Shown piece after piece: positions 50,208 through 57,991 of a DNA stretch of 64,000 bases. A program made the translations under genes and the position numbers. How positions within the stretch are numbered: the stretch's first letter is position 1; every line of letters starts with the position of its first letter. Origin of the DNA: SFWF01 sp045591645 (lineage in GTDB: Bacteria > Bacillota > Clostridia > Oscillospirales > Acutalibacteraceae). The notes under the pieces were generated by a model. The model made no database searches. It saw only the letters and a list, made by a program, of their open reading frames with translations, and was not told where the DNA came from. The stretch is taken from the NCBI GenBank assembly GCA_045591645.1, contig JAZNTG010000001.1, positions 19,711 to 83,710 of the forward strand, read 5' to 3'.

Positions 50208-51122
50208 ATGAGAAGTTTAATTGATATTCTCGACCTTTCGACAAATGAAATAGATGAGCTTATCGCGACAGCCAACAACATTATCGCTGACCCTGAGAAA
50301 TACGCTCACAAATGCGACGGAAAAAAGCTTGCTACCCTTTTCTTCGAACCCTCGACCAGAACCCGTCTTTCCTTTGAGGCGGCAATGTACGAGCTTGGCG
50401 GAAATGTGCTCGGCTTTTCTGAGGCGCAATCTTCTTCATCCGCAAAGGGTGAAAGCGTTGCCGATACAGTAAAGGTTGTCGGCTACTATGCTGACATTAT
50501 CGCTATGCGCCATCCGAAGGAGGGTGCTCCGCTCGTTGCATCAATGAACGCTGGTATCCCCGTCATAAATGCGGGCGACGGCGGTCACAACCACCCGACC
50601 CAGACACTGACCGACCTTCTTACCATAAGCCGCGAAAAGGGCCGCTTCGACGGACTTACCGTAGGCTTCTGCGGTGACTTAAAATTCGGCAGAACTGTAC
50701 ACTCACTTATCGGCGCTTTGTCTAGATATGAAAATGTCCGCTTTGTACTTATCTCTCCCGCCGAGCTTACCGTACCCGAATATCTTAAAAAAGAGATACT
50801 TGAATCCAAGAATATCGAATTTATCGAAACTACTGACCTTGAAAAGTATATGCCGGAGCTTGATATACTCTATATGACGCGCGTTCAGAGAGAGCGTTTC
50901 TTTAACGAGCAGGACTATATCCGACTTAAGGACAGCTATATACTGAACACAGAAAAGCTTGAAAACGCGAAACCCGACCTGTGCATTCTGCATCCCCTGC
51001 CACGTGTCAATGAGATAGCAGTAGCAGTCGATAATGACCCGAGAGCAAAATATTTTGAGCAGGCTAAAAACGGAAAATACATTAGAATGGCTCTCATTCT
51101 GAAGCTTTTGGAGGTAGAGTAA
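50208..51122 (+). CDS. pyrB: aspartate carbamoyltransferase catalytic chain
   Basis: PyrB condenses aspartate and carbamoyl phosphate. The carbamoyl-phosphate loop is FFEPSTRTRLSFEAAM near residue 46, and the second active-site loop from the neighbouring chain is SSSAKGESVADT near residue 75. Others are HPTQTLTDL and the C-terminal LHPLPRVNEIA. The 304 residues are typical. It is 4 bases after pyrE and immediately followed by pyrI. Confidence 0.97.
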   Translation: MRSLIDILDLSTNEIDELIATANNIIADPEKYAHKCDGKKLATLFFEPSTRTRLSFEAAMYELGGNVLGFSEAQSSSSAKGESVADTVKVVGYYADIIAMRHPKEGAPLVASMNAGIPVINAGDGGHNHPTQTLTDLLTISREKGRFDGLTVGFCGDLKFGRTVHSLIGALSRYENVRFVLISPAELTVPEYLKKEILESKNIEFIETTDLEKYMPELDILYMTRVQRERFFNEQDYIRLKDSYILNTEKLENAKPDLCILHPLPRVNEIAVAVDNDPRAKYFEQAKNGKYIRMALILKLLEVE

Positions 51123-51539
51123 ATGCTGATAAGTCCTATAGAAAACGGAATCGTGCTTGACCACATCAAAGCCGGAAAAGGAATGGATCTCTACAAGGCT
51201 CTCAATCTGGACTCTCTTTCCTGTATGGTGGCGCTTATAACCAACGCAGACAGCGTAAAAATGGGGAAAAAGGATATTATCAAGATCAATGAGGAGATCG
51301 ACCTTGACCTTGATATCGTAGGCTACATTGATCCTAACGTTACCGTAAATATCATCAAGGACGGTAAAAACACTAAGCGCGAAAAGATACAGCCACCGGA
51401 AAAGATACAAAATCTTATCCGCTGTAAAAATCCGCGCTGCATCTCAACCGTCGAGCAAGAATTACCTCAGGTATTCAAGCTGACCGATCGCGAGAATATG
51501 GTATACCGCTGTATCTACTGCGAATCAAAGGCCAAGTAA
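51123..51539 (+). CDS. pyrI: aspartate carbamoyltransferase regulatory chain
   Basis: PyrI makes the enzyme respond to ATP and CTP. The N-terminal nucleotide-binding domain starts MLISPIENGIVLDHIKAGKG. The C-terminal zinc domain carries four Cys, CKNPRC and YRCIYC. The 138 residues are slightly shorter than in enterobacteria but complete. It begins right at the pyrB stop and closes the operon, followed by the terminator repeat. Confidence 0.96.
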   Translation: MLISPIENGIVLDHIKAGKGMDLYKALNLDSLSCMVALITNADSVKMGKKDIIKINEEIDLDLDIVGYIDPNVTVNIIKDGKNTKREKIQPPEKIQNLIRCKNPRCISTVEQELPQVFKLTDRENMVYRCIYCESKAK

Positions 51540-51567
51540 ATACAAGCTATCCCGTCACCTCGCAGAT

Positions 51568-51638
51568 CAAAAGAAAAAATTTAAAAAAGCTATCTTGCAG
51601 ATAATCATCACAGTTCCTGCAAGATAGCTTTTGTTTTT
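51568..51638. repeat. dispersed hairpin repeat, copy 2, terminator of the pyr operon
   Basis: Arms AAAAGCTATCTTGCAG (51585-51600) and CTGCAAGATAGCTTTT (51617-51632), then GTTTTT. The flank CAAAAGAAAAAAT and the loop word ATCATCACAGTT are shared with the copy at 15187-15259. T runs on both sides make it bidirectional, serving pyrI and the convergent HtrA-like gene. Confidence 0.75.
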
Positions 51639-51690
51639 GCCTTTTTACATCTTATTGAGACAGTCGCCTTTAATCCCGTCAGACTATGCT

Positions 51691-53025
51691 TTAATAGCCT
51701 TCGGGAAAATCAAAGGTACCATCATTAGAGGAGTTGTTACCTTCATCACTCAGGAATGCTGAATAAGAAGATGTTGATTCGTAGCTTAAAAGCTTAACAT
51801 TGTACTTAGCTTCTGCTCCGCCTTCACTTACAACCGTAAGCTGTACAGTATCTCCTGGCTTTAAAGCTTCAATTATATCAAGGACAACACCGTCATTAAC
51901 TATTTTATTGCCATTAATTTCAGTAATAATGTCTTTAGCTTTTAAAACTCCGTAAAGCTCGCTGCTTTCATCAACAGACGCTACGAGCAGACCCGACGCT
52001 GCAAGTCCGTCCACCTCAGCATCAGCGCTGTTTGCAAAGTAGTACGAAATTCCAATACGGGCTCTGTCGGGGACCTTCTTATCGGCTATAAGTGCATCGG
52101 CAATATATTTGACAGTAGCAGAAGGCACGGCATAAGCCGACTCCTCATATCCTGTAGCTACTACCTTGGTCGACAGCATACCTATAACCTGACCGTACTC
52201 GTTTACAAGCGCTCCTCCGAAGGTGCCTGGATTTACTCCAACCGTTGTTTGTATCATTTTTGATGAATAGCTTGTAGCAGTATTCGTTACACGTGTGGAT
52301 GCAACAGAGATAATACCCTCCGACAGCACTGCAGCTTCATTATATCCATTTGAAAAACCTATGGAAAAGGCAGTCTCACCTGTGACAGTCTGCTCGGAAT
52401 TACCGAAGGTAACAGGTGTAAGCTCAACCTGATCGTTTATCTTGATCACAGAAATATCACTTCTGCTATCCCCTGCGACAAAGGTAGCTGAATATTCTTT
52501 TCCGTCGTTTGTGCATACTTTAAATTTTGCGGCAGAGATCGTTTTGTAGATAGAATCGGTCGTAATGATATAACCGTCAGCAGAATACACAAGCCCCGTA
52601 GCATTGTATACACTACCGTCATCGTTATAAACATAAAGCCCTACAACGCTTGGACACACAGAGGTATACACCGCAGCGGCATTGCCGTCATCGGCACCTA
52701 CAGGCTTATTCTGCAAGCTCTGATCAGCGGTACTATTTTTACCTAAGAAATAAGCTCCGACCGAGCAGCAACTGAGTAATATTGCAACAACAAGTATGAG
52801 GCAAAAGACACGAAGGCCCTTGCGTTCAGCTTCAGGAGCTGTGTTTTTAACTGTAGGAACATTGATCCTCTGAGCAATAAAAACCTTATCATCATTAATA
52901 AAATCATCCACTTCGGACTCTGTCTCTCGGTTTGGCAGAGAAGTCTGTTCTATGGTATTTTCCTCTGCTACGCTTTGCTCTTGGGAGCTACCGAGTATAT
53001 TATCCTTCTCAAAATTATTATCCAT
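51691..53025 (-). CDS. HtrA/DegP-like membrane protein with degenerate protease site and PDZ domain
   Basis: The 444-residue layout is that of Gram-positive HtrA: an acidic cytoplasmic N-terminus, a membrane helix (VFCLILVVAILLSCCSVGAYF, residues 73-93), a trypsin-like domain (about 115-310) and a PDZ domain (about 320-425). The catalytic triad is broken. The His position, normally TNNHV, reads TTDSI (Ser158). The Ser position, normally GNSGG, reads GTFGG (Phe269). The Asp in SDISVIKI (Asp190) remains. The protein should be unable to cut peptides and may work as a chaperone, sensor partner or scaffold. It is the last gene of an operon with a response regulator and sensor kinase. Confidence 0.85.
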   Translation of the reverse strand: MDNNFEKDNILGSSQEQSVAEENTIEQTSLPNRETESEVDDFINDDKVFIAQRINVPTVKNTAPEAERKGLRVFCLILVVAILLSCCSVGAYFLGKNSTADQSLQNKPVGADDGNAAAVYTSVCPSVVGLYVYNDDGSVYNATGLVYSADGYIITTDSIYKTISAAKFKVCTNDGKEYSATFVAGDSRSDISVIKINDQVELTPVTFGNSEQTVTGETAFSIGFSNGYNEAAVLSEGIISVASTRVTNTATSYSSKMIQTTVGVNPGTFGGALVNEYGQVIGMLSTKVVATGYEESAYAVPSATVKYIADALIADKKVPDRARIGISYYFANSADAEVDGLAASGLLVASVDESSELYGVLKAKDIITEINGNKIVNDGVVLDIIEALKPGDTVQLTVVSEGGAEAKYNVKLLSYESTSSYSAFLSDEGNNSSNDGTFDFPEGY

Positions 53026-53047
53026 TAGCTTTTACTCCAATTTAAGG

Positions 53048-54469
53048 TTATTTGTTTCTTACTTTGTTCACAGGTACCGACACCTTAAACTCAGTAAATT
53101 TATCTTTTTCGCTCGACACCGAAATATCTCCGTCATGAAGATCTACTATAGTCTTTGTAATATAAAGACCGAGTCCTAAGCTGTCCTTGTTTCCTGATCT
53201 TGATTTATCGGTTTTATAAAACCTTTCAAAGACGTGCGGTATGTCCGCTGGAGGTATTCCAACACCGTCATTTCTGATAGAAAATTCAAGCTTATCGCCT
53301 ATTCTGTGTGAAGCAAACTTTATATATCCGCTGTCTGCAGAGTACTTAACCGCATTATCGACCAAATTATAGACTACCTGATAGATAAGATCCTTGTCTG
53401 CATTAATAAATGTGTGCGAAAGCTCTTCGAGACCTTCCACCGAGAGATTTTTCTCGGTAATTCTTTGCTCCATAGAAACAACAACCGACAGTATCAGCTC
53501 AGCTAGATCAAATTCGCTGGGATTTACGGTGTGCTCATCAGATTCAAGCCTAGCTATACTGAGCATTGACTGAACAAGACGCGAAAGCCGTTTCACCTCG
53601 TCCGATACGATCTTAAGGTAATAATTGTGTTTGCTTTCATCAATAGTGCCGTCTATTATACCGTCGATAAATCCGCTTATAGTTGTCATAGGCGTTTTAA
53701 GCTCATGCGAAACATTTGATATAAAGTTTCTTCTGCCCATTTCAGTTTTAGATAGTGAGGCAGACATTTTATTAAACAATACCGACAGCTCACCGATCTC
53801 ATCATCGCTCATAACGGGAATTCTGTTTGAGAAATCACCTTTTGCAATCGATCTGGCAGCAACTGACATATATTTGAGAGGCTTTGTTAATCTGTATGTG
53901 AGGATGTATTCGGCAAAGAACATAAGAAGGAGCGGAATGATTGCAGAAATAGCATATATATGCAGCATCACTTTCAGCATTTCAGTTACCGTCACGGTAG
54001 TTGCTGCGGAAAAAATATATACTGCTTCACCGCCGCGAATAAGCCTTCTTGACGATACATATTTAAAGTCGTCATATCTGCCCTTCATTGTATTCAACCC
54101 AAATTGGACATCATCGCCTATCTCTGAAAGATAAGCCTTATCAAGAGGGATAGCAGAATGCTCACAAGCACCTGCCTTCGAGAATTCAATGCACGAACAA
54201 AGAAAAATATCGCCCTTGTCATCACTTACGAAAATATCAAGTTCATTAATATCGGCGACAGTTTCAATATTTGTGAGAATTTCGTCATCGGCTGCATCAC
54301 TTAATACAAGCTTCGATACGGCATCGACTGCTTTTGTAAGCTGGTCATTACGGGTGTCTGAAATATAGCCGTTAACAGCAAAAGACATTATTACAAAAAG
54401 CAGTGTCAGTGTTACGAACAGTATACAGGCGGTCGTTACAAAAAAGCTTTTAAATATCTTTAATCTCAT
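53048..54469 (-). CDS. sensor histidine kinase
   Basis: A 473-residue membrane kinase. Two membrane helices (residues 9-33 and about 165-190) border an extracytoplasmic sensor domain of about 130 residues with several Cys (CSCIEF, ACEHS). HAMP follows (RLTKPLKYMSVAARSIAKGDFS is the start). The phospho-acceptor is His255 in FISNVSHELKTPMTTISG. ATPase boxes are N (NLVDNAVKYS), G1 (RNDGVGIPP) and G2 (SLGLGLYITK). It is 11 bases after the response regulator gene. The stimulus is unknown; the linked HtrA-like protein suggests an envelope signal. Confidence 0.95.
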   Translation of the reverse strand: MRLKIFKSFFVTTACILFVTLTLLFVIMSFAVNGYISDTRNDQLTKAVDAVSKLVLSDAADDEILTNIETVADINELDIFVSDDKGDIFLCSCIEFSKAGACEHSAIPLDKAYLSEIGDDVQFGLNTMKGRYDDFKYVSSRRLIRGGEAVYIFSAATTVTVTEMLKVMLHIYAISAIIPLLLMFFAEYILTYRLTKPLKYMSVAARSIAKGDFSNRIPVMSDDEIGELSVLFNKMSASLSKTEMGRRNFISNVSHELKTPMTTISGFIDGIIDGTIDESKHNYYLKIVSDEVKRLSRLVQSMLSIARLESDEHTVNPSEFDLAELILSVVVSMEQRITEKNLSVEGLEELSHTFINADKDLIYQVVYNLVDNAVKYSADSGYIKFASHRIGDKLEFSIRNDGVGIPPADIPHVFERFYKTDKSRSGNKDSLGLGLYITKTIVDLHDGDISVSSEKDKFTEFKVSVPVNKVRNK

Positions 54470-54480
54470 ATATTATGCGG

Positions 54481-55167
54481 TCATTTCACTTCGAATTTAT
54501 AACCTACTCCCCAAACGGTTTTAAGCGACCACTGATCCGATACGTTTTCAAGCTTTTCACGAAGTCTTTTAACATGAACATCTACCGTTCTTGAGTCGCC
54601 GTAATAGTCAAACCCCCAGACCTCATCCAAAAGCTGATCTCTTGTGTAGACGCGGTTAGGGTTGCTTGCAAGATGAAAAATAAGCTCTAGCTCTTTTGGA
54701 GGTGTATCTATTGTTTTTCCGTCAACAATCAACTCATAATTCGTTAAATTAATACTCAATCTATCAAACTTAACTTCTTTTAAGGCTGAGGCTTCATTAG
54801 ACGACGATCTTCTGAGAACCGCCTTCACGCGAGCTATCACCTCTTTGGTGTCAAAGGGCTTTGAAATATAATCATCCGCACCAAGCTCAAGGCCCAGTAT
54901 CTTATCAAATGTTTCACTTTTTGCGGTAAGCATAATTATGGGAACGTTTGAAGTTTTTCTTATCTCACGGCAGACCTGCCAACCGTCAAGACTCGGAAGC
55001 ATTATATCAAGAAGGATCATATCGGGAGCCTCGGTCTCACACATAGATACTGCCGATAATCCGTCATTACAGGTAACTACGGTATAACCCTCTTTAACTA
55101 AATACAATCTTAAAAGCTCGCAAATATTAATATCATCATCAACCACTAGTATTTTTTCTGACGGCAT
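54481..55167 (-). CDS. OmpR/PhoB-family response regulator
   Basis: A 228-residue regulator. The receiver domain has acidic residues VVDDD (8-12), phospho-acceptor Asp54 (MILLDIMLP), the conserved Thr in IMLTAKS and Lys in ISKPFD. The C-terminal winged helix contains NRVYTRDQLLDEVWG and DSRTVDVHVKRLREKL. It is the first gene of the operon, with GAGGTG before ATG 55167. Targets are unknown. Confidence 0.95.
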   Translation of the reverse strand: MPSEKILVVDDDINICELLRLYLVKEGYTVVTCNDGLSAVSMCETEAPDMILLDIMLPSLDGWQVCREIRKTSNVPIIMLTAKSETFDKILGLELGADDYISKPFDTKEVIARVKAVLRRSSSNEASALKEVKFDRLSINLTNYELIVDGKTIDTPPKELELIFHLASNPNRVYTRDQLLDEVWGFDYYGDSRTVDVHVKRLREKLENVSDQWSLKTVWGVGYKFEVK

Positions 55168-55245
55168 AATATCACCTCATATTCAATATACATATAAAAT
55201 AACATAATTCTATTAAGAGAGTATGAATAAATATAACTTTTTTAA

Positions 55246-55280
55246 AGAAAAAGGGCGCGGTATTCTGAGCAATACCGCGC
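55246..55280 (-). terminator. terminator of the zinc-ribbon protein gene
   Basis: GCGCGGTATT and AATACCGCGC flank a 6-base loop; on the minus strand CCTTTTTC follows. Confidence 0.88.
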
Positions 55281-55332
55281 TCCAAATGATTATACGGTTA
55301 AAGTGATACTAAGTATTTTTAGTATTTTTTTA

Positions 55333-55620
55333 TTACTCAGCAGCCTGCTCTTCCTTCATCTTGGCAAAGCACTCGCTGCAGTATACCGGACGATCATCGC
55401 GAGGAATAAAGGGTACCTTAGCAACGCCACCGCAGGCGTTACATACTGCTTCGTGCAGTTCTCTGGGTGCACGGTCTGCTCTCTTGCGCTTATCACGGCA
55501 AGGCTTGCACCTCTGGGGCTCGTTTACAAATCCCTTGGACTCATAGAACTCTTGCTCTCTTGCAGTGAATACGAATTCTTCTCCGCAGTCCTTGCAAACA
55601 ATTGTCTTGTCTTCAAACAT
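55333..55620 (-). CDS. small zinc-ribbon protein
   Basis: A 95-residue protein with two Cys pairs around each of two ribbons: CKDCGEEF with CKPCRDKRKRADR, and CNACGGVAKVPF with YCSECFAKM. The start at 55620 (MFEDKTIVCKDCGEE) is preferred to a longer frame from 55668, because AGAGAGG is near and the added residues come from the tRNA-like segment. This resembles the zinc-ribbon and CxxC proteins common in Clostridia (probably nucleic acid binding). Function is unknown. It follows the sigma factor gene by 111 bases and has a terminator. Confidence 0.75.
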   Translation of the reverse strand: MFEDKTIVCKDCGEEFVFTAREQEFYESKGFVNEPQRCKPCRDKRKRADRAPRELHEAVCNACGGVAKVPFIPRDDRPVYCSECFAKMKEEQAAE

Positions 55621-55651
55621 ATTTTTGTACCTCTCTCGATTTTTGGTTTTT

Positions 55652-55714
55652 GCCCCGGACGGAGTCACACCGTCATCTTTTTAATCAACGCTCTACTAAT
55701 TAAGCTACATGGGC
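55652..55714 (-). pseudogene. degenerate tRNA-like segment upstream of the zinc-ribbon gene
   Basis: The minus strand begins GCCCATG-TA-GCTTAATTAGTAGAGC. This has the acceptor arm, the T8-A9 link and the A-box layout of a tRNA 5' half. A 5-base stem GACGG/CCGTC with a 7-base loop occupies the T-arm position, and GGGGC closes part of the acceptor. The anticodon arm is shortened and mismatched, the T-loop TGTGACT is not canonical, and only 63 bases are present with no CCA. It is either a decayed tRNA gene or a tRNA-like leader. Confidence 0.4.
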
Positions 55715-55731
55715 ATACTGATTTTTTCGGG

Positions 55732-56301
55732 CTATTTTAAAGAATCCAGTTTCTTACGTACCCTGAGCAGAGCATTATCAACACTCTTACGGGTAAGCGA
55801 CAGTTCCTGAGCGGTATCCTCATAGCTTCCTGTAGAGAGATAACTTTTCAGAACCAAAAGCTCAAGACGTGACAAGCGGTTAGCTATTTCTTCCGAAACC
55901 TTCGCATGTGCCTCTCTTTCGAGCAGCACAGCTTCAGGATCTTCTGACGCAACTAACACCTCATCATTTAAAGGAACGATGAGGTTGGCGGGTACCCTTT
56001 TCTTAGCAATATTTTTCTTTAACGCAGTCAGCACACCTCTTTCAACACACACTGAAGAAAATGTCGCGAACGAGGATGACTGAAAATCAAAAAACTGTAT
56101 TGCATAATAAAAGGAAATGCTGGCTTCCTGTGCAAGATCATCACTATCAGTATTGCCTGAATACTTACCAACAATTCGCCTGATCATAGAAGAATAACGC
56201 TCAGATAAAGCTCTAAATGCTTCGTTATCATTCTCGCGAACCTTGTAGATAAGCTCCGAATCAGACAAATTATTATATGTTTCTACAAAATTTTTACACA
56301 T
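55732..56301 (-). CDS. RNA polymerase sigma factor, SigH-like
   Basis: A sigma-70 family factor of 189 residues. Region 2 carries DSDDLAQEASISFYYAIQFFD and FATFSSVCVERGVLTAL. Region 4 reads LSRLELLVLKSYLSTGSYED then SVDNALLRVRKKL, which closely resembles the C-terminus of B. subtilis SigH (KSIDNALQRVKRKL). SigH controls entry into sporulation and stationary phase. The start at 56301 (MCKNFVETYNN) has AGAGG six bases upstream; a longer frame from 56478 runs back through the promoter. The zinc-ribbon gene lies downstream. Identity as SigH itself rather than a paralogue is likely but not proven. Confidence 0.75.
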   Translation of the reverse strand: MCKNFVETYNNLSDSELIYKVRENDNEAFRALSERYSSMIRRIVGKYSGNTDSDDLAQEASISFYYAIQFFDFQSSSFATFSSVCVERGVLTALKKNIAKKRVPANLIVPLNDEVLVASEDPEAVLLEREAHAKVSEEIANRLSRLELLVLKSYLSTGSYEDTAQELSLTRKSVDNALLRVRKKLDSLK

Positions 56302-56340
56302 AACAACCTCTGAATAGTAATAATCGCCCATACATCTAAA

Positions 56341-56369
56341 ATAATATTCGAAATTTATTGATTTGTCAA
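56341..56369 (-). promoter_or_regulatory. promoter of the SigH-like gene
   Basis: Minus strand TTGACA (56369-56364) and TATTAT (56346-56341), 17-base spacer, about 40 bases upstream of the chosen start. This supports the shorter start. Confidence 0.75.
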
Positions 56370-56443
56370 GGAAATTCGCACATTTCACATAAAAATAGAC
56401 AAACAGCAATATATTTTGTGAGTATTTTTGTTGATTTTGCCTA

Positions 56444-57796
56444 TTAATTGAGCTTTGTAGCCCAATTTCTGAGCACAAATAGAGAAATTACATTAGGTAT
56501 TACCATCATACTGTTGGAAAGATCTGCTAAGCTCCACATAAGCTCACTTTTAAAGCTGGCTCCGAAGCAGATAAAAATAAGTGACAATATATAATACAAA
56601 ACAGTAAATTTCTTACCGAACAAATACTGAAAATTGATCTTGCCGAACAAATTCCAACCGAGAATCGAAGCAAAGCCAAAAAAGAATAGGGCTGCTGAAG
56701 TAAATATCTTTCCTGTCCAATCTCCGAAAATTGATGAAACTGCCGCTTGCATCATATTGCTTTCATTTATTCCGTCAATGAGATAGTAACCGTTGTCATT
56801 AAAAAACACAGAAATCATTACAACTGCCGTAAGCGTTAATATAACAAACGTATCAACAAAAACGCCGATCATTGCAACAACAGCTTGATCGTGAGGCTTT
56901 GAGACGCGTGCAAGAGCGTGAGCGTAGGGTGTTGACCCCATTCCCGCCTCATTAGAAAAAAGCCCTCTTTTTACTCCCTGACTTACAGCAAGCTTAAAGC
57001 TATATCCTGCTCCACCACCGAGTATGGCAGAGGGCGCAAATGCACTCCTGAATATCAAAGCAAACGTATCAGGAATATACTTTATGCGAATAATCATAAT
57101 TATCACACAAACAAGAATAAATATACCCGCCATTATCGGTACAATTTTTTCTGCTACCGACATAATCCTGTCGGCTCCCCCCAAAAATACCACCGTGCAA
57201 AGCGCAAACAGCAATCCTCCTATAGCAGAGGAAGGTATGTTAAGAGCACTGTTAATAGTTTGTGCAACTGCGTTTGATTGCACTGCTGAACCGATAAACC
57301 CCAAAGAAAACAATGCGGCAAATGCAAAAGCTTTGGAGATTATTGTACCCGCTTTCCCTTTAAATGCTTTTATTATATAGTATACCGTTCCGCCGACCGA
57401 TTCTCCACTATCAGCTGTCATACGAGTCTTTTGTGCTGCTAACGCTTCGACATAGACAGTAGCCATTCCAAAGAAGGCTGTGATCCACATCCAGAAAATT
57501 GAGCCAGGTCCGCCAATAATGATCGCACTCGAAGCGCCTATTATGTTGCCTACACCGATCTGCGCTGCAACGGCAGTCGCAAGTGCAGTGAAGGAGCTGC
57601 TTTTGCTCTGTCTCTCTACTTTTAAAAATCCACCAAAACTGTTTTTTACCCCCTCTTTAAAGCAACGCAGCTGAACAAAGCCTGTTTTCAGTGTAAAATA
57701 TATGCCACAGCCTAAAAGAAGAATTACGGTTATGCAGTCGGTAAAATAGGTATTAATTTTATTTATTATTCCAAGCACAATTTCTTGAATATTCAT
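56444..57796 (-). CDS. alanine/sodium symporter, AGCS family
   Basis: A 450-residue transporter with about ten membrane segments. Family signatures are TAVAAQIGVGNIIGASSAIIIGGPGSIFWMW near residues 70-100 (split here by helix 3), KLAVSQGVKRGLFSNEAGMGSTP around residue 270 and GWNLFGKINF near residue 385. It imports alanine or glycine with sodium. The start at 57796 lacks a clear ribosome site, which is unusual in this window. It stands between the SigH-like gene and an intergenic terminator. Confidence 0.9.
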   Translation of the reverse strand: MNIQEIVLGIINKINTYFTDCITVILLLGCGIYFTLKTGFVQLRCFKEGVKNSFGGFLKVERQSKSSSFTALATAVAAQIGVGNIIGASSAIIIGGPGSIFWMWITAFFGMATVYVEALAAQKTRMTADSGESVGGTVYYIIKAFKGKAGTIISKAFAFAALFSLGFIGSAVQSNAVAQTINSALNIPSSAIGGLLFALCTVVFLGGADRIMSVAEKIVPIMAGIFILVCVIIMIIRIKYIPDTFALIFRSAFAPSAILGGGAGYSFKLAVSQGVKRGLFSNEAGMGSTPYAHALARVSKPHDQAVVAMIGVFVDTFVILTLTAVVMISVFFNDNGYYLIDGINESNMMQAAVSSIFGDWTGKIFTSAALFFFGFASILGWNLFGKINFQYLFGKKFTVLYYILSLIFICFGASFKSELMWSLADLSNSMMVIPNVISLFVLRNWATKLN

Positions 57797-57873
57797 ATTA
57801 AAGAATTACTCAATCAGGAGCCGTAATATGACAAACAGCAATATATTAATTACAATACTTTTAGTTAACTAAA

Positions 57874-57912
57874 TCAAAAAGCCGCCGACTCAACAAATGT
57901 TGAACCGACAGC
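57874..57912 (-). terminator. terminator of the DUF4832-type lipoprotein gene
   Basis: An imperfect palindrome with core CAACA/TGTTG and outer AAGC/GCTT arms; on the minus strand the stem is followed by TTTTTG. Confidence 0.6.
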
Positions 57913-57991
57913 TTATTGATTTTCTGTACCGTACTGTCACCGCGACAGCTAAATCAAGGATAAAATTAAGACTTTGTAAATCTCTCTCTTA

